Shown: one piece after another, positions 1 through 9,004 of the stretch
How positions within the stretch are numbered: the stretch's first letter is position 1
Layout: each line of letters begins with the position of its first letter
Source: JAJCYL01 sp040222875
Lineage (GTDB): Bacteria > Bacteroidota > Bacteroidia > Cytophagales > Cyclobacteriaceae
NCBI GenBank assembly: GCA_040222875.1
Contig: JAVKCG010000004.1
Coordinates: forward strand, 62,001-126,000
Direction: 5' to 3'
DNA length: 64,000 nucleotides
Position numbers and translations under genes: made by a program
Notes under the pieces: model-generated
Database searches by the model: none
What the model was told of the DNA's origin: nothing
What the model saw: only the letters and a program-made list of their open reading frames with translations

Positions 1-864
1 ATTTACCTGTTGGTACCCAAATTATTGTTAAGAAGGCACACAATCGTTTATGTGTGTGTTTTGATAACCTTGATTAGCGTAACCGCTTTGACAGTTTCCC
101 AGATTATTGCTTATTATCTTCAACCGGAATATCATGACACAGCGCTGTTCTTTGTATCAACCAGGGGTATTGTAGTACTCCATTTTGAAGCCGTTTTTGT
201 AGCCCTCATTACGCTTGCCATTGTTCTCGTTACGATGTACTTCAAACAAGATTCAACCACACAGGAGTTAAAGAAGAAGAATCTTGAAACAGAGTTGTCA
301 TTTCTCAAAAATCAGATTAACCCACATTTTCTATTCAACTCATTAAACAGCATTTATTTCTTAATACCAAAACAACCCAAGAAAGCAGCCGAAATATTGC
401 TCAAATTCTCTGATATGCTAAGTCATCAATTGTACGAGGGCAATAAAGATTTTATTCCACTGCCAGACGAAGTAAAATACCTCGAAAATTACATGGAGCT
501 TGAAAAGATTAGACAGGGTGATGACCTGGAAGTGAGGTGGTCTATTGCAGGAGATACCGCCAACCATCATGTGGCCCCAATGATTTTCCTGACTTTTCTT
601 GAAAATGCGTTTAAACATGGTCAGGGGAGTGATTCGAAATCTGTAATTAATGGGAATATTTCAGCAAATCAGAGTGAGATGACATTTGCCGTCACCAATA
701 AACTTGGTGAAAATGGCCATAAAATGGAATCTGGCAATGGCGTCGGTCTCGAAAACACCAAAAGACGATTGGCGTTGCTTTATCCTGATAAACATGAACT
801 TGTAATTTCTCAAAACGACCAGCAGTATTCGGTCAACCTTACTTTGAAAACCAATGGACATTAG
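1..864 (+). CDS. LytS/YehU-type sensor histidine kinase (5' end cut by window)
   Basis: Membrane sensor kinase of the LytS/YehU (His_kinase, PF06580) class, which phosphorylates a LytTR-type regulator. The frame stays open to base 1 and the first usable codon is a TTG at base 10, so the true start and further membrane segments are probably outside the window. Counting from that TTG, two hydrophobic segments lie at about residues 12-37 and 55-77, followed by a short coiled stretch and the phospho-acceptor box NPHFLFNSLN with His106. An N-box (ENAFKHG) and a G-box (GNGVGLENT) form the ATP-binding domain. The stop overlaps the start of the response regulator by 11 bases, so the pair is translationally coupled and should act together. 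The signal sensed cannot be told. Confidence 0.9.
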   Translation: MYLLVPKLLLRRHTIVYVCVLITLISVTALTVSQIIAYYLQPEYHDTALFFVSTRGIVVLHFEAVFVALITLAIVLVTMYFKQDSTTQELKKKNLETELSFLKNQINPHFLFNSLNSIYFLIPKQPKKAAEILLKFSDMLSHQLYEGNKDFIPLPDEVKYLENYMELEKIRQGDDLEVRWSIAGDTANHHVAPMIFLTFLENAFKHGQGSDSKSVINGNISANQSEMTFAVTNKLGENGHKMESGNGVGLENTKRRLALLYPDKHELVISQNDQQYSVNLTLKTNGH

Positions 865-1576
865 ATGTCTTGTAATTGACGATGAGCCACTTGCAAGAGA
901 TGGATTGGCTGGGTATATAGATGAGGTTCCATACCTCAAACTCCTGGGTAAATGTAAAAATGCCATTGAGGCTACCACGAAACTACAAGAGGTGGACATT
1001 GACCTTCTATTCCTCGATATTAACATGCCTGGAATGAGCGGACTGCAATTGCTTAAGTCTATTAAAAACCCTCCTGTAGTAATATTTACGACCGCCTATC
1101 GAGATTATGCAGTAGAGGGATTTGAACTAAATGCTATTGACTATCTAGTAAAGCCAATATCATTCGAACGCTTTTTGCAAGCCGCAAACAAAGTGTATGA
1201 ATACCTACTACCCAGACAATCAAGTGTTCTGGCGCCTGGAACTGAAGAAGCCTTTTTCTTCGTAAAGTGCGATGGGAATTTTGTGCGTATTTACTACGAT
1301 GAAATCCTTTTTATCGAAGGCATGAAAGATTACACAATAATTTATCGAGGCACTGAGAAGCTGATTGTTCTGGTATCGATGAAAAAAGTTGAAGAGCGCC
1401 TGCAACCATCCGCCTTTATCAGGGTACATAAGTCGTACATAGTGGCTAAAAACAAAGTCAATTCAATTGAAGGAAACCAATTGAAGATTGGAAGCCATCT
1501 GATCGCCGTTTCAAAAGGGATAAGGGATGAAGTGATTAATACCATTATTGGGGACAATCTCTGGAAGAGGAGCTGA
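854..1576 (+). CDS. LytTR-family DNA-binding response regulator
   Basis: 240-residue response regulator: a CheY-like receiver (about 1-120) followed by a LytTR DNA-binding domain (about 135-235). The receiver has all key residues: the acidic pair Asp9/Asp10, phospho-acceptor Asp55 in FLDINMPGMSG, the Thr at 79-80, and Lys100 in DYLVKP. The LytTR domain shows the family's typical FFVK start and a FIRVHKSYIV core. The gene overlaps the upstream LytS-type kinase by 11 bases, which makes it the cognate partner. LytTR proteins bind direct repeats upstream of their targets; no target site could be assigned here. The next gene starts 86 bases downstream and may be separately transcribed. Confidence 0.95.
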   Translation: MDIRCLVIDDEPLARDGLAGYIDEVPYLKLLGKCKNAIEATTKLQEVDIDLLFLDINMPGMSGLQLLKSIKNPPVVIFTTAYRDYAVEGFELNAIDYLVKPISFERFLQAANKVYEYLLPRQSSVLAPGTEEAFFFVKCDGNFVRIYYDEILFIEGMKDYTIIYRGTEKLIVLVSMKKVEERLQPSAFIRVHKSYIVAKNKVNSIEGNQLKIGSHLIAVSKGIRDEVINTIIGDNLWKRS

Positions 1577-1662
1577 CCTCATCAAAACATCAAAAAATTG
1601 TAACTTGGGCCGTTTTTATTTCGTCTAATCAATCTGTAACTAGTCAAAAACTCAACAACATC

Positions 1663-2121
1663 ATGTTCGGAAACCTATTCGGTAAAAAGAAAAAAACACC
1701 TAAAGCACAGTGCAGTATTTGCAAAACTCTTCTGGAATACGAAGAAGGTTTTGCTCTTACAACATCGCAAGTGGTAGTATCAAAAGAATATTGGGACAAT
1801 AAGATGGTAGAGCCAGAAACCATGGCTTACACAACAAACCATTTTAAAAACAAAGATGAGAATGCCACTAAAATGAGGGGTATCATCTTTGAAAAAACTG
1901 CTGAAAAAGATCACACCTGGATAACCTGCGAAACCTGTATCAAACAATTTGAAGTTGATCATGGAGAGGCCAGCAACTATGCAGTTGAATGGTGGAAGAA
2001 CAACGGTGAAGTTGACCTACCTAAATTAGGAAAAGCGGCTGACCATCTAGAGCCATCTGAATACGAAGACATGAAAAACTACGCCATGATGGATGCCGGA
2101 GCTAGCAAAATCAGGCTATAA
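1663..2121 (+). CDS. Hypothetical protein with two CxxC pairs
   Basis: 152-residue soluble protein of unknown function. It starts with a short Lys-rich stretch and then has CSIC (Cys17, Cys20) and CETC (Cys89, Cys92), a spacing that fits one zinc-ribbon-like site made of two CxxC knuckles about 70 residues apart. There is no signal peptide or membrane segment. The start is an ATG with no competing start nearby. The gene follows the LytS/LytTR pair in the same direction after an 86-base gap and ends at a strong terminator. Metal binding is inferred from the Cys spacing only. Confidence 0.75.
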   Translation: MFGNLFGKKKKTPKAQCSICKTLLEYEEGFALTTSQVVVSKEYWDNKMVEPETMAYTTNHFKNKDENATKMRGIIFEKTAEKDHTWITCETCIKQFEVDHGEASNYAVEWWKNNGEVDLPKLGKAADHLEPSEYEDMKNYAMMDAGASKIRL

Positions 2122-2153
2122 GTCCGGTAAGAGTATTTGGAGTTGATAGAAAA

Positions 2154-2183
2154 TAAAAAAGCCACTCATTGAGTGGCTTTTTT
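2154..2183. terminator. Bidirectional intrinsic terminator
   Basis: Perfect inverted repeat GCCACTCA/TGAGTGGC (2161-2168 and 2170-2177), preceded by an A-run and followed by a T-run, so it can work on both strands. It lies between two convergent genes: the CxxC protein (+) and the SusE-position lipoprotein (-). Confidence 0.9.
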
Positions 2184-2204
2184 CATTCATTAGTAATTAT
2201 TAAA

Positions 2205-3062
2205 TCAACGCTTTTGCGCTGTAACATTTCCAGTACCGAAACTACCTGCCGCTACAGTATGATCTAAATCAAGGGTAATAATTCCCGCACAAGAAAACAC
2301 AAATCCTGCACCGTCAACAGAACCACGACCGTAAGGATTAGCAACGCCAGGAGCGACATCTGAAAGCCACGCAGGTTGACTGGCAACAGTAGCACTTCCA
2401 TCATCAGGGTTTATTTCAATATCAACTACATCTCCCAAACCATAGCCCATTGGATCGATCATGCTTAAAGTTGAACCAGATGCTGTAGCCTCAAATTCGG
2501 TTGAAAGGTAGAAACCTATGGCATCATTTACTACATCATAAGTTCCGGCACCTTCGCTTGCTACAAATGGGCATGAAACAAATGCGTTGAAAGTCATTGC
2601 TTGCCGCTCACCCTGATTCACTACGTCACCAGTGATATTAGCAGAAGTAAACTCTCGGCCGTCATTCCTGGTAATTACAGCATCAAAAACCAGCTGAGTG
2701 CCGGGAGGTAAAGCAGCAGTTGTTGTGCCAAGTGCTGCGGCTGCGCTCTCTAATGTGATATTCAGATCACTTGGGAAACTGGTCACTGTTACAAATGGTG
2801 AAAATGTATCTCCCCCATCGAGGCTTACTCTCAGGTCATACGATGATACATTATTTCCCGGATCAACTAATATGCCCGAAAACGAAAGCACCGGAGTAAG
2901 CGTAACTCCTAAAACAGGTTCCTCGAACCTTATCATTGCAGCGAGTTCAGCAAGTTCTGACCCATCAGGGTCTGCTATGGCATTGTCAAACTCATTTTCG
3001 CATGATGTTAATGCTAAACTGCATAACAATACTCCTATTGATAATAATTTTAAATTTTTCAT
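2205..3062 (-). CDS. SusE-position outer-membrane lipoprotein
   Basis: 285-residue lipoprotein: a signal peptide ends in a lipobox with Cys21 (LTSC), followed by a region rich in small and acidic residues that looks like beta-sandwich domains. It starts 15 bases after the susD-like stop, so it is the third gene of the SusC-SusD operon and ends at the terminator near 2170. Proteins in this position (SusE/SusF or other surface glycan- or peptide-binding lipoproteins) usually help capture the substrate at the cell surface. Its sequence is not clearly SusE, so the role rests on position. The ligand is unknown; no glycoside hydrolase or peptidase lies in the operon. Confidence 0.75.
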   Translation of the reverse strand: MKNLKLLSIGVLLCSLALTSCENEFDNAIADPDGSELAELAAMIRFEEPVLGVTLTPVLSFSGILVDPGNNVSSYDLRVSLDGGDTFSPFVTVTSFPSDLNITLESAAAALGTTTAALPPGTQLVFDAVITRNDGREFTSANITGDVVNQGERQAMTFNAFVSCPFVASEGAGTYDVVNDAIGFYLSTEFEATASGSTLSMIDPMGYGLGDVVDIEINPDDGSATVASQPAWLSDVAPGVANPYGRGSVDGAGFVFSCAGIITLDLDHTVAAGSFGTGNVTAQKR

Positions 3063-3077
3063 ATGTTGTAGTCTTTT

Positions 3078-4688
3078 TTAGTTAAGTGCAGCTGGGTTTG
3101 TATCCCAAAATACCTTGGCATCTTTCAAACTAGTTTTCTGCTGAAAATTGTTGTTTGTATTAACAGCACTTGCCGGATAAAAGAAACTTCTCACAAACTC
3201 ACCTGGCTGAGGTACCAATGGCAACTGAATATTGCTAGGCAAACCTGATCTTCTATAGAAGTTGAATGGCTCAAAACCATTCCCGTATAACGAAATAAAA
3301 TACTGTTCCGCAATTAAATCAAGCTTTCCTGCATCATCTCTTGAAGCAAAATCAGTCATAATTTCATTGACGTAATTACTGATTTGAGTTTCAGAAGGAA
3401 TAAAGTCAGGATCAGCTATTGATGAACCGAAGTCCATTACGTAGGAGATTGATCCTTCAATACCATTTCGCAGGTATTCTGCCGCATCACCATTTACTCC
3501 CATGGTCAAAACACCTTCTGCAAGCATAAAATCTACCCAGAATGACATCATCATCGGATGTATACCGGCACCACCAAGATTGGTACTATTGGCTCCTGTG
3601 CTAAAGCTATCATCGTCAAATGCGCCGCCAGCTGGATATACACCGAATAAAGTCCTCAGCTGGCTATCCGGTGGGATACCATCTGTATCCTGGTGATCCC
3701 TACCCCAATAGCCTTCAGGTAAGAAATCGTTACACCAAGGACCGTCAGGGGGATAATGTGATGGCCTGGTTTCCTGCACACAATTCTGCTCATTCACATC
3801 ATCAGTATGAAAATCAGCCTGACGATAGAAATAATACCTGGCCCTGGGATCCGTACTGTAAGGCCGATTAGTGCCAACTAACAACCACATAAAATAAGAT
3901 GACTGATAATCTGTAGCACCTGAAACATAATTATCAAGGAAAAACTCCTGTCGAGAATCAGGTGCCTGTGCGTTAGCGCTATGCTGGAATGCGAAATTTT
4001 GGTCGGCGCTAATCGTCTTTCCGATTAAATTATTTATGGTTGTAGAGCTTCCGCCTACTAATCTGGTTGTAATCTCCTTTCTTAACAAAAGAGTATTAGC
4101 CAGGGCTTCCCATGAAGCAGCATTACCCCCGTAGAAAATATCGGAAGCAGGTGCAAGACCGCCGGCCTGAAAATCAGCTATGGCTGACACCAAATCCGCT
4201 TCGGCAGCAGCGTAAACACTTGCACCATCATCTGGTACTGGCTCAAAATTATTCGCATCAAGCGCCTCAGAATATGGAATGTCACCGAAAGCATCAACCA
4301 TGTTCATGAGTAAATATGCCCTGAGCACCTTACCAATACCCGCATGAATATTTAACTCTTTTTCTTCAGCTAAAGGAATTAGTGTTTTAATATCACTTAG
4401 TATTGAAGTATAAGTCAATTCCCAAACGTCATCAAAATCCTCAGGCTGTGTCCAGCCTATGTACGTATCAGCCCTGGGGCTGGAATCGGTAATCCTCGCC
4501 ATTTGCATTGTTGCCTCATTGGCTTCATACAACCAGTCTTTAAATGCAAACTGTGCCGAATTCAACACGAAGTCAACGCTCGCCGACTCTGGCGAAAGAT
4601 TGTTCGGGTCTTGCTGCAGGTCAAGTTCGCATGAAGATGCGACTATCATCACAGCAACCATTGAATATATTGCTATTATTTTTTTCAT
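3078..4688 (-). CDS. SusD/RagB family nutrient-binding lipoprotein
   Basis: 536 residues, the usual length for SusD/RagB proteins (SusD-like_2 type). A signal peptide ends in the lipobox VASSC with Cys20, followed by the family's ELDLQQDPN-like start. The body is alpha-helical (TPR-like) and the C-terminal part carries the typical GFEPFNFYRRSG and PQPGEF segments. It is a lid-like lipoprotein that sits on the SusC pore and captures the substrate outside the cell. The gene is 32 bases downstream of the susC-like gene and 15 bases upstream of the third lipoprotein gene, forming one operon. The sequence does not show whether the substrate is a glycan or a peptide. Confidence 0.93.
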   Translation of the reverse strand: MKKIIAIYSMVAVMIVASSCELDLQQDPNNLSPESASVDFVLNSAQFAFKDWLYEANEATMQMARITDSSPRADTYIGWTQPEDFDDVWELTYTSILSDIKTLIPLAEEKELNIHAGIGKVLRAYLLMNMVDAFGDIPYSEALDANNFEPVPDDGASVYAAAEADLVSAIADFQAGGLAPASDIFYGGNAASWEALANTLLLRKEITTRLVGGSSTTINNLIGKTISADQNFAFQHSANAQAPDSRQEFFLDNYVSGATDYQSSYFMWLLVGTNRPYSTDPRARYYFYRQADFHTDDVNEQNCVQETRPSHYPPDGPWCNDFLPEGYWGRDHQDTDGIPPDSQLRTLFGVYPAGGAFDDDSFSTGANSTNLGGAGIHPMMMSFWVDFMLAEGVLTMGVNGDAAEYLRNGIEGSISYVMDFGSSIADPDFIPSETQISNYVNEIMTDFASRDDAGKLDLIAEQYFISLYGNGFEPFNFYRRSGLPSNIQLPLVPQPGEFVRSFFYPASAVNTNNNFQQKTSLKDAKVFWDTNPAALN

Positions 4689-4720
4689 TTTTCTTAATCT
4701 TAAAGTTGAAGAATGACTTT

Positions 4721-7700
4721 TTAGAACCTCGCTCTTAAGCTTACTCCGTAGCGCTTAGAACTTGGGCCAGTCAGAAAATCAAACCCGAGACCGTTGCCTC
4801 CGGCGTTGAATGACGTAACTTCCGAATCCGCATTCACATGCTCAGGGAAGTTGATGGCGTCATACCATAAGTTTTGCCCTGAAAGAGTAACTGTTAACTC
4901 GCCAAATGGAGTTTTGTCAAGTATTGACTTAGGCAATGTGTAAGCCAAAGAGATATCCCTTAATCTCACTGTGGTTCCGTCATATGTCTGGAATTCATCA
5001 GGACCGGTGAACATCACATCAAAGCCCATGTTTGTAGCTGTAATGATCTGGTTATTAGGAGTACCATCTCCCTGAACACCACTCATTACGTAGAACCTGG
5101 TTCTGTCTCTTTCAGTATCTTTTGATACACCTCTACCGTAAATCGCAGCATTGGTTAAAGAATGAACTGCTCCACCTTTTCTGTAATCAAGCTGGGCGCT
5201 TAAAGTGATACCTTTCCATGAGAAAGTGTTAATTATAGACGTAGTGTAATCAGGATTAGGGTCACCTATTTCTTCAATTTCAGCTGCTTGCCTAGGTAAA
5301 CCATTTGTCTCAATAATGTTGTTACCATTTGGGTCTTTCGCAACAACGCTACCTAATATCACATTGAATGGTCTTCCTACTACCGCGAAATTTCCAAGAT
5401 TAGTGAAACCTGCAATTGTGATCTGGCTTAAGCCATCAGTTAACTCATTAACATCAGTCTTGTATGCAAAGAAGTTGCCTGTAACATCCCAACGGAAATC
5501 ACCAACCTGTACTGGAGTAGCGTTGATATCAAGTTCAATACCTCTGTTCTCTATCTCACCAATGTTAACCAAAGTAGAAGTAAAACCAGTTGCTGGATCA
5601 AGAGTTGCTTGAGTGATCAAATCCTGGGTTAACCTTCTGTAAGCTGTAACATTCAAACCAATTTTGTTCTGGATGATTTTTGTTTCAACTCCAACTTCGA
5701 ATTCCTTTTGAAGCTCTGGCTTCAAATTAGGGTTACCCAAAACTGCCGATGAACCATTGTCACTATCACTGAAGATAGTTGAGTTACCGTTGGTTGAAAC
5801 AACAGCACCACTGTTAGATACAAATGCCCTTGCATTCGAATTCAAGACAGGTCTTGTATTATACGGATCCGGGAATCCGGCTGAAGTACCATATCCAACC
5901 CTAAACTTCAAGTAATTCAAAATATCACCGCCTATATCGAATACCGAGGTAGGAACAAAAGATAAACTAACTGATGGATAGAACAATGACCTATTCTGTT
6001 TTTCAACTGCCGATGACCAGTCATTTCTTCCTGCTACATTTAAGAACAAGAAATCTTTGTAATCAACTGTTACCTGACCGTAAAGTCCCATCAGGTTCTC
6101 TCTTTCAATACGCTGCATGTCTAGCCCTGAGAAACTGTTAATGGCTGACTGAGAGGTAAAGTTTGAATGCTCAATGAAACCGAATACTAACTGGTTAGAA
6201 CTCTCAATTCCGTTCCTGTTAAATAAATCCTGCCTCGCATTGGCACCAATGTTGGCCTGGATACCAATATCCTCATTGATCCGCTTGTTGATCGTTGCAA
6301 TGATACTGTGATCCCAAATAGTATTGGTAATGTTTGATGTCCTGAATACACCCGGTGTAATGTTAGGCTGTGTCTGGCTACCCCTGTTGATCCAGAAATT
6401 CTGGGTCTCAGAATAAGTGTCCAAACCAACACGGTACATCACATTAATCCATTCAGCAATATCATAAGTCAAGCTTGTCTTGCCGTAAAATCTCGTTACG
6501 TCATCAGTGTTACGTGAATTCCTGAGAGTCCAGTTAGGGTTGGTAATATCGTTACCACCTCTGTAGTAGACTGGGCGGCCATCAAGCGGTGCCTGGAATG
6601 GAAGACCATTCAAATCAACACTACGTGGAGTGTAGAAGACGTCACCGAAAATGGACTCGCTCTGTCCTGTTGAACTACTTCCAAGTGATGCATTGATCGG
6701 AGGTGTTTGCAAGTCTGTAAGGGCCACGTTGAACGTTGAACTCAATGTAAACCTGTTTGAAAGTTTGGCATTTCCACCGATACCGAAGTTAAACTTCTCT
6801 AATACGTTCTGCGGAACGAATCCTTCGTCCCTTGTATAGCTGAAAGAAGCACCGTAACTAGTGTTTTCCTTAGCAGCGTTGATAGAAACGGATGTCGTGG
6901 AAACATTACCCTTTTGGAAGAACCTGCCTACGTTATCATAAGCCCGATAGAAGTAGGGCACATTACCGCTTGCCAATTCAGGGAACTGGTTCCTTAAAGT
7001 AGGGTCAGTTAATCCCTGAATTGGGTGTTGAGCTGTCGTACCATCAGCGTTTATACCTCTCTGGCCCCTGGTATCAAAGTGAGGACCCCAGTTAGAGAAG
7101 AAGAAACCAAAGTTCTGATGGAAACCACCACCATACTGGTTCTGGTAATCCGGCAAAGATGCAATCTCAGTAGTGAAATAACTCTGGTTGAAGCTTACTT
7201 CCATTTTCTTAGGAGAAGCACCAGATCGGCCATTTTTTGTTGTAACAAGAATAACACCATTACGGCCAAGCTCACCATAAATAACTGTTGCACTCAACCC
7301 TTTCAATACAGAAATACTCTCTACGTTGTTGGGGTCAAGATCCAAAAATCGACTGGATGTTGCACCTCCACCTTGCTGAAAGTCATTTGTATCATTATCA
7401 GTATTCGTCGCAGAATTAAAAGGCACACCGTCCACCACAAAAAGTGGCTGGTTAGAACCAGTAATAGATGTGTAACCTCTGATAATGATGTTACTACCTG
7501 TTCCACTCACACCGTTTGACTGGGTGATGTTCATTCCAGGTACTTTACCTCTTAGTAGCCTTGCGATGTCAGCCTCAGGCTTTTCAGCAACATCTTCGCC
7601 ATCTACTTGATGGACTGCATAGCCAAGGGCTTTTTTGTCCTTCTTAATACCTTGAGCTGTTACAACAACTTCGACAAGTTCAGTTACGTCCTCTGCTAAA

Positions 7701-7981
7701 CCAACGTCAATAACTGATCTGCTACCGATTTCCACCTCTTGGGTGGCATAACCTATGTAGGTGAATACCAAAGTACTTCCCCCATCAGGTACACTTAATC
7801 TGTAGTTACCATCAAAGTCGGTAATCGTACCTACGGTAGTTCCTTTAACTACCACATTTACCCCTGGCAATCCTGAACCATCAGAAGCTGCAGAGATCCG
7901 GCCGGAAACCGACCTTTCTTGTGCCATTAGAAGTGGCACCATGCACATCAGCATGAAACTCATTAGTAGAGATTTTCTCAT
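4721..7981 (-). CDS. SusC/RagA family TonB-linked outer-membrane transporter
   Basis: 1086 residues. A signal peptide (about 1-20) is followed by a carboxypeptidase-regulatory-like beta-sandwich (about 22-105, with GLPGVNVVVKGT and GTITDFDGNY) and a plug domain with the SusC signature around NIIIRGYTS and PLFVVDGVPF. A long beta-barrel ends in aromatic Phe (RARF), as outer-membrane barrels do. It imports nutrients using TonB energy together with the SusD-like partner encoded next. No anti-sigma-interacting extension is visible, so this is not an ECF-sigma/FecR-type locus. The likely local regulator is the NarL-type gene upstream, but a terminator separates the two. Substrate unknown. Confidence 0.95.
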   Translation of the reverse strand: MRKSLLMSFMLMCMVPLLMAQERSVSGRISAASDGSGLPGVNVVVKGTTVGTITDFDGNYRLSVPDGGSTLVFTYIGYATQEVEIGSRSVIDVGLAEDVTELVEVVVTAQGIKKDKKALGYAVHQVDGEDVAEKPEADIARLLRGKVPGMNITQSNGVSGTGSNIIIRGYTSITGSNQPLFVVDGVPFNSATNTDNDTNDFQQGGGATSSRFLDLDPNNVESISVLKGLSATVIYGELGRNGVILVTTKNGRSGASPKKMEVSFNQSYFTTEIASLPDYQNQYGGGFHQNFGFFFSNWGPHFDTRGQRGINADGTTAQHPIQGLTDPTLRNQFPELASGNVPYFYRAYDNVGRFFQKGNVSTTSVSINAAKENTSYGASFSYTRDEGFVPQNVLEKFNFGIGGNAKLSNRFTLSSTFNVALTDLQTPPINASLGSSSTGQSESIFGDVFYTPRSVDLNGLPFQAPLDGRPVYYRGGNDITNPNWTLRNSRNTDDVTRFYGKTSLTYDIAEWINVMYRVGLDTYSETQNFWINRGSQTQPNITPGVFRTSNITNTIWDHSIIATINKRINEDIGIQANIGANARQDLFNRNGIESSNQLVFGFIEHSNFTSQSAINSFSGLDMQRIERENLMGLYGQVTVDYKDFLFLNVAGRNDWSSAVEKQNRSLFYPSVSLSFVPTSVFDIGGDILNYLKFRVGYGTSAGFPDPYNTRPVLNSNARAFVSNSGAVVSTNGNSTIFSDSDNGSSAVLGNPNLKPELQKEFEVGVETKIIQNKIGLNVTAYRRLTQDLITQATLDPATGFTSTLVNIGEIENRGIELDINATPVQVGDFRWDVTGNFFAYKTDVNELTDGLSQITIAGFTNLGNFAVVGRPFNVILGSVVAKDPNGNNIIETNGLPRQAAEIEEIGDPNPDYTTSIINTFSWKGITLSAQLDYRKGGAVHSLTNAAIYGRGVSKDTERDRTRFYVMSGVQGDGTPNNQIITATNMGFDVMFTGPDEFQTYDGTTVRLRDISLAYTLPKSILDKTPFGELTVTLSGQNLWYDAINFPEHVNADSEVTSFNAGGNGLGFDFLTGPSSKRYGVSLRARF

Positions 7982-8013
7982 GTGTTTTAATGTTTAAATT
8001 GAACAAATATTTC

Positions 8014-8034
8014 AGCCCAAACAGACTTTGGGCT
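8014..8034 (-). promoter_or_regulatory. Hairpin in the susC leader
   Basis: Perfect inverted repeat AGCCCAAA/TTTGGGCT with a 5-base loop, 33-53 bases before the susC-like start codon. On the coding strand it is not followed by a U-run, so it is not a terminator. It could be an operator or an RNA structure affecting translation of the transporter. The structure is seen; the function is inferred. Confidence 0.45.
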
Positions 8035-8119
8035 TCTACCAAAAGTCCCATTTAAAACACCTTGAAAAAAACCGATTAAATAGCCATTTTTAAGCGAAAA
8101 AATAGCCACGGAAAACATG

Positions 8120-8147
8120 AAAAAACCCTCATTAATGATAATGAGGG
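8120..8147 (-). terminator. Terminator of the NarL-type regulator gene
   Basis: Perfect 9-bp stem CCCTCATTA/TAATGAGGG (8126-8134 and 8139-8147) with a 4-base loop. On the minus strand it is followed by a run of six T. It lies about 90 bases beyond the regulator's stop, which implies that the downstream susC operon has its own promoter between here and 7981. Confidence 0.88.
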
Positions 8148-8239
8148 CATACTCTGGTCAAAAAACAATTAATCAATCTACTGAACTACCGATTAAATAG
8201 GTAGTGCTAAAAAGTTTGGCATATTAGCGCTCATTATTC

Positions 8240-8869
8240 CTATATATACTTATTTTCCAAACCTATCTTTATAGCGTCATTCTTGTTATCCACCTGCAGT
8301 TTATCATAGATATTTCTCACATGCGTCTTTATGGTTTCCTTACCTACAAATAACTCCTTAGCGATGTATTCATAAGTCTTACCTTGAGCCAAATGATCCA
8401 GCACCTCAGTTTCCCGTTTGGTCAGTGGTGTTTGATAATTACGGTTAAAAGACTTAATTACAATCTTGGCTATTTCTGGACTCATCGGGGCGCCTCCACC
8501 TGATATTTCTTCAATAGCTTCAGTAAGCTTTACAAAGTTCACCTCACCAAATAAAAACCCGCCAGCCCCTGCTTGCAGCGCTTTCATAATCCAGGCAGGA
8601 TCGGACTCCTTCGACACTAGCAATATCTCTATCCCCTGATTTAATTTTTTGACTTTAATCATATCGTTAATTAGATCTCCGTTGAGATAAGGTAGAGTGA
8701 GTACGACCAGATCAGGGTCATCAATGTCTATTCTGCCAAGCATCTTTTGAGTGTTAGCATAGGCGCTTATAAACTTGAAGCCCGGGAGAACATCAGACAG
8801 TAATGCGTAAGCGTTTCTAGTCTTTTCTTCGAAATCGACAATAGCCACCCTTATTCTGAAATTTGTCAT
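8240..8869 (-). CDS. NarL/LuxR-type regulator with degenerate receiver domain
   Basis: 209 residues from the ATG at 8869; an earlier in-frame ATG at 8986 would add 39 residues that do not fit the domain. Receiver-like domain at about 5-120 and a LuxR-type helix-turn-helix at about 148-205 (LTKRETEVLDHLAQGKT, then KETIKTHVRNIYDKL). The receiver lacks its chemistry: the phospho-acceptor position reads Thr58 (VVLTLPYLNG), the segment is two residues short, the acidic pair is reduced to VDFEE, and the conserved Lys is replaced in GFLFGEV. It therefore probably does not respond to classical phosphorylation and may bind a ligand or partner, or act constitutively. It is upstream of the SusC operon in the same direction, making it the likely local regulator (inference). 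Confidence 0.9.
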   Translation of the reverse strand: MTNFRIRVAIVDFEEKTRNAYALLSDVLPGFKFISAYANTQKMLGRIDIDDPDLVVLTLPYLNGDLINDMIKVKKLNQGIEILLVSKESDPAWIMKALQAGAGGFLFGEVNFVKLTEAIEEISGGGAPMSPEIAKIVIKSFNRNYQTPLTKRETEVLDHLAQGKTYEYIAKELFVGKETIKTHVRNIYDKLQVDNKNDAIKIGLENKYI

Positions 8870-8934
8870 AGTCTTGTTTAAAGATTGTTTTTGAACATAT
8901 CCTACAATACTATTTACGGTGGTTAGAATGGCTA

Positions 8935-8942
8935 CAAACTTA
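8935..8942 (-). promoter_or_regulatory. Candidate -7 box of the NarL-type regulator gene
   Basis: Reads TAAGTTTG on the minus strand, a perfect match to the Bacteroidota -7 consensus TAnnTTTG, 66 bases before the ATG at 8869. No good TTG -33 element is seen at the normal spacing, so the call is tentative. Confidence 0.35.
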
Positions 8943-8984
8943 AATGAGTGGTGCAATGAATAAGTAATTCGACAAGGGTCAATC

Positions 8985-9004
8985 ATGGTATATTACTATA
9001 CCAT
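8985..9004. promoter_or_regulatory. Operator-like perfect inverted repeat
   Basis: Arms ATGGTATA and TATACCAT separated by 4 bases. It lies about 43 bases upstream of the candidate -7 box of the NarL-type regulator and about 215 bases upstream of the divergent oxidoreductase gene. The symmetry and length suit a dimeric helix-turn-helix protein, possibly the regulator itself (inference). Confidence 0.45.

Noticed and set aside
7025..7519. Long plus-strand frame within the SusC gene
   Set aside because: Antisense shadow of a clearly coding TonB receptor.
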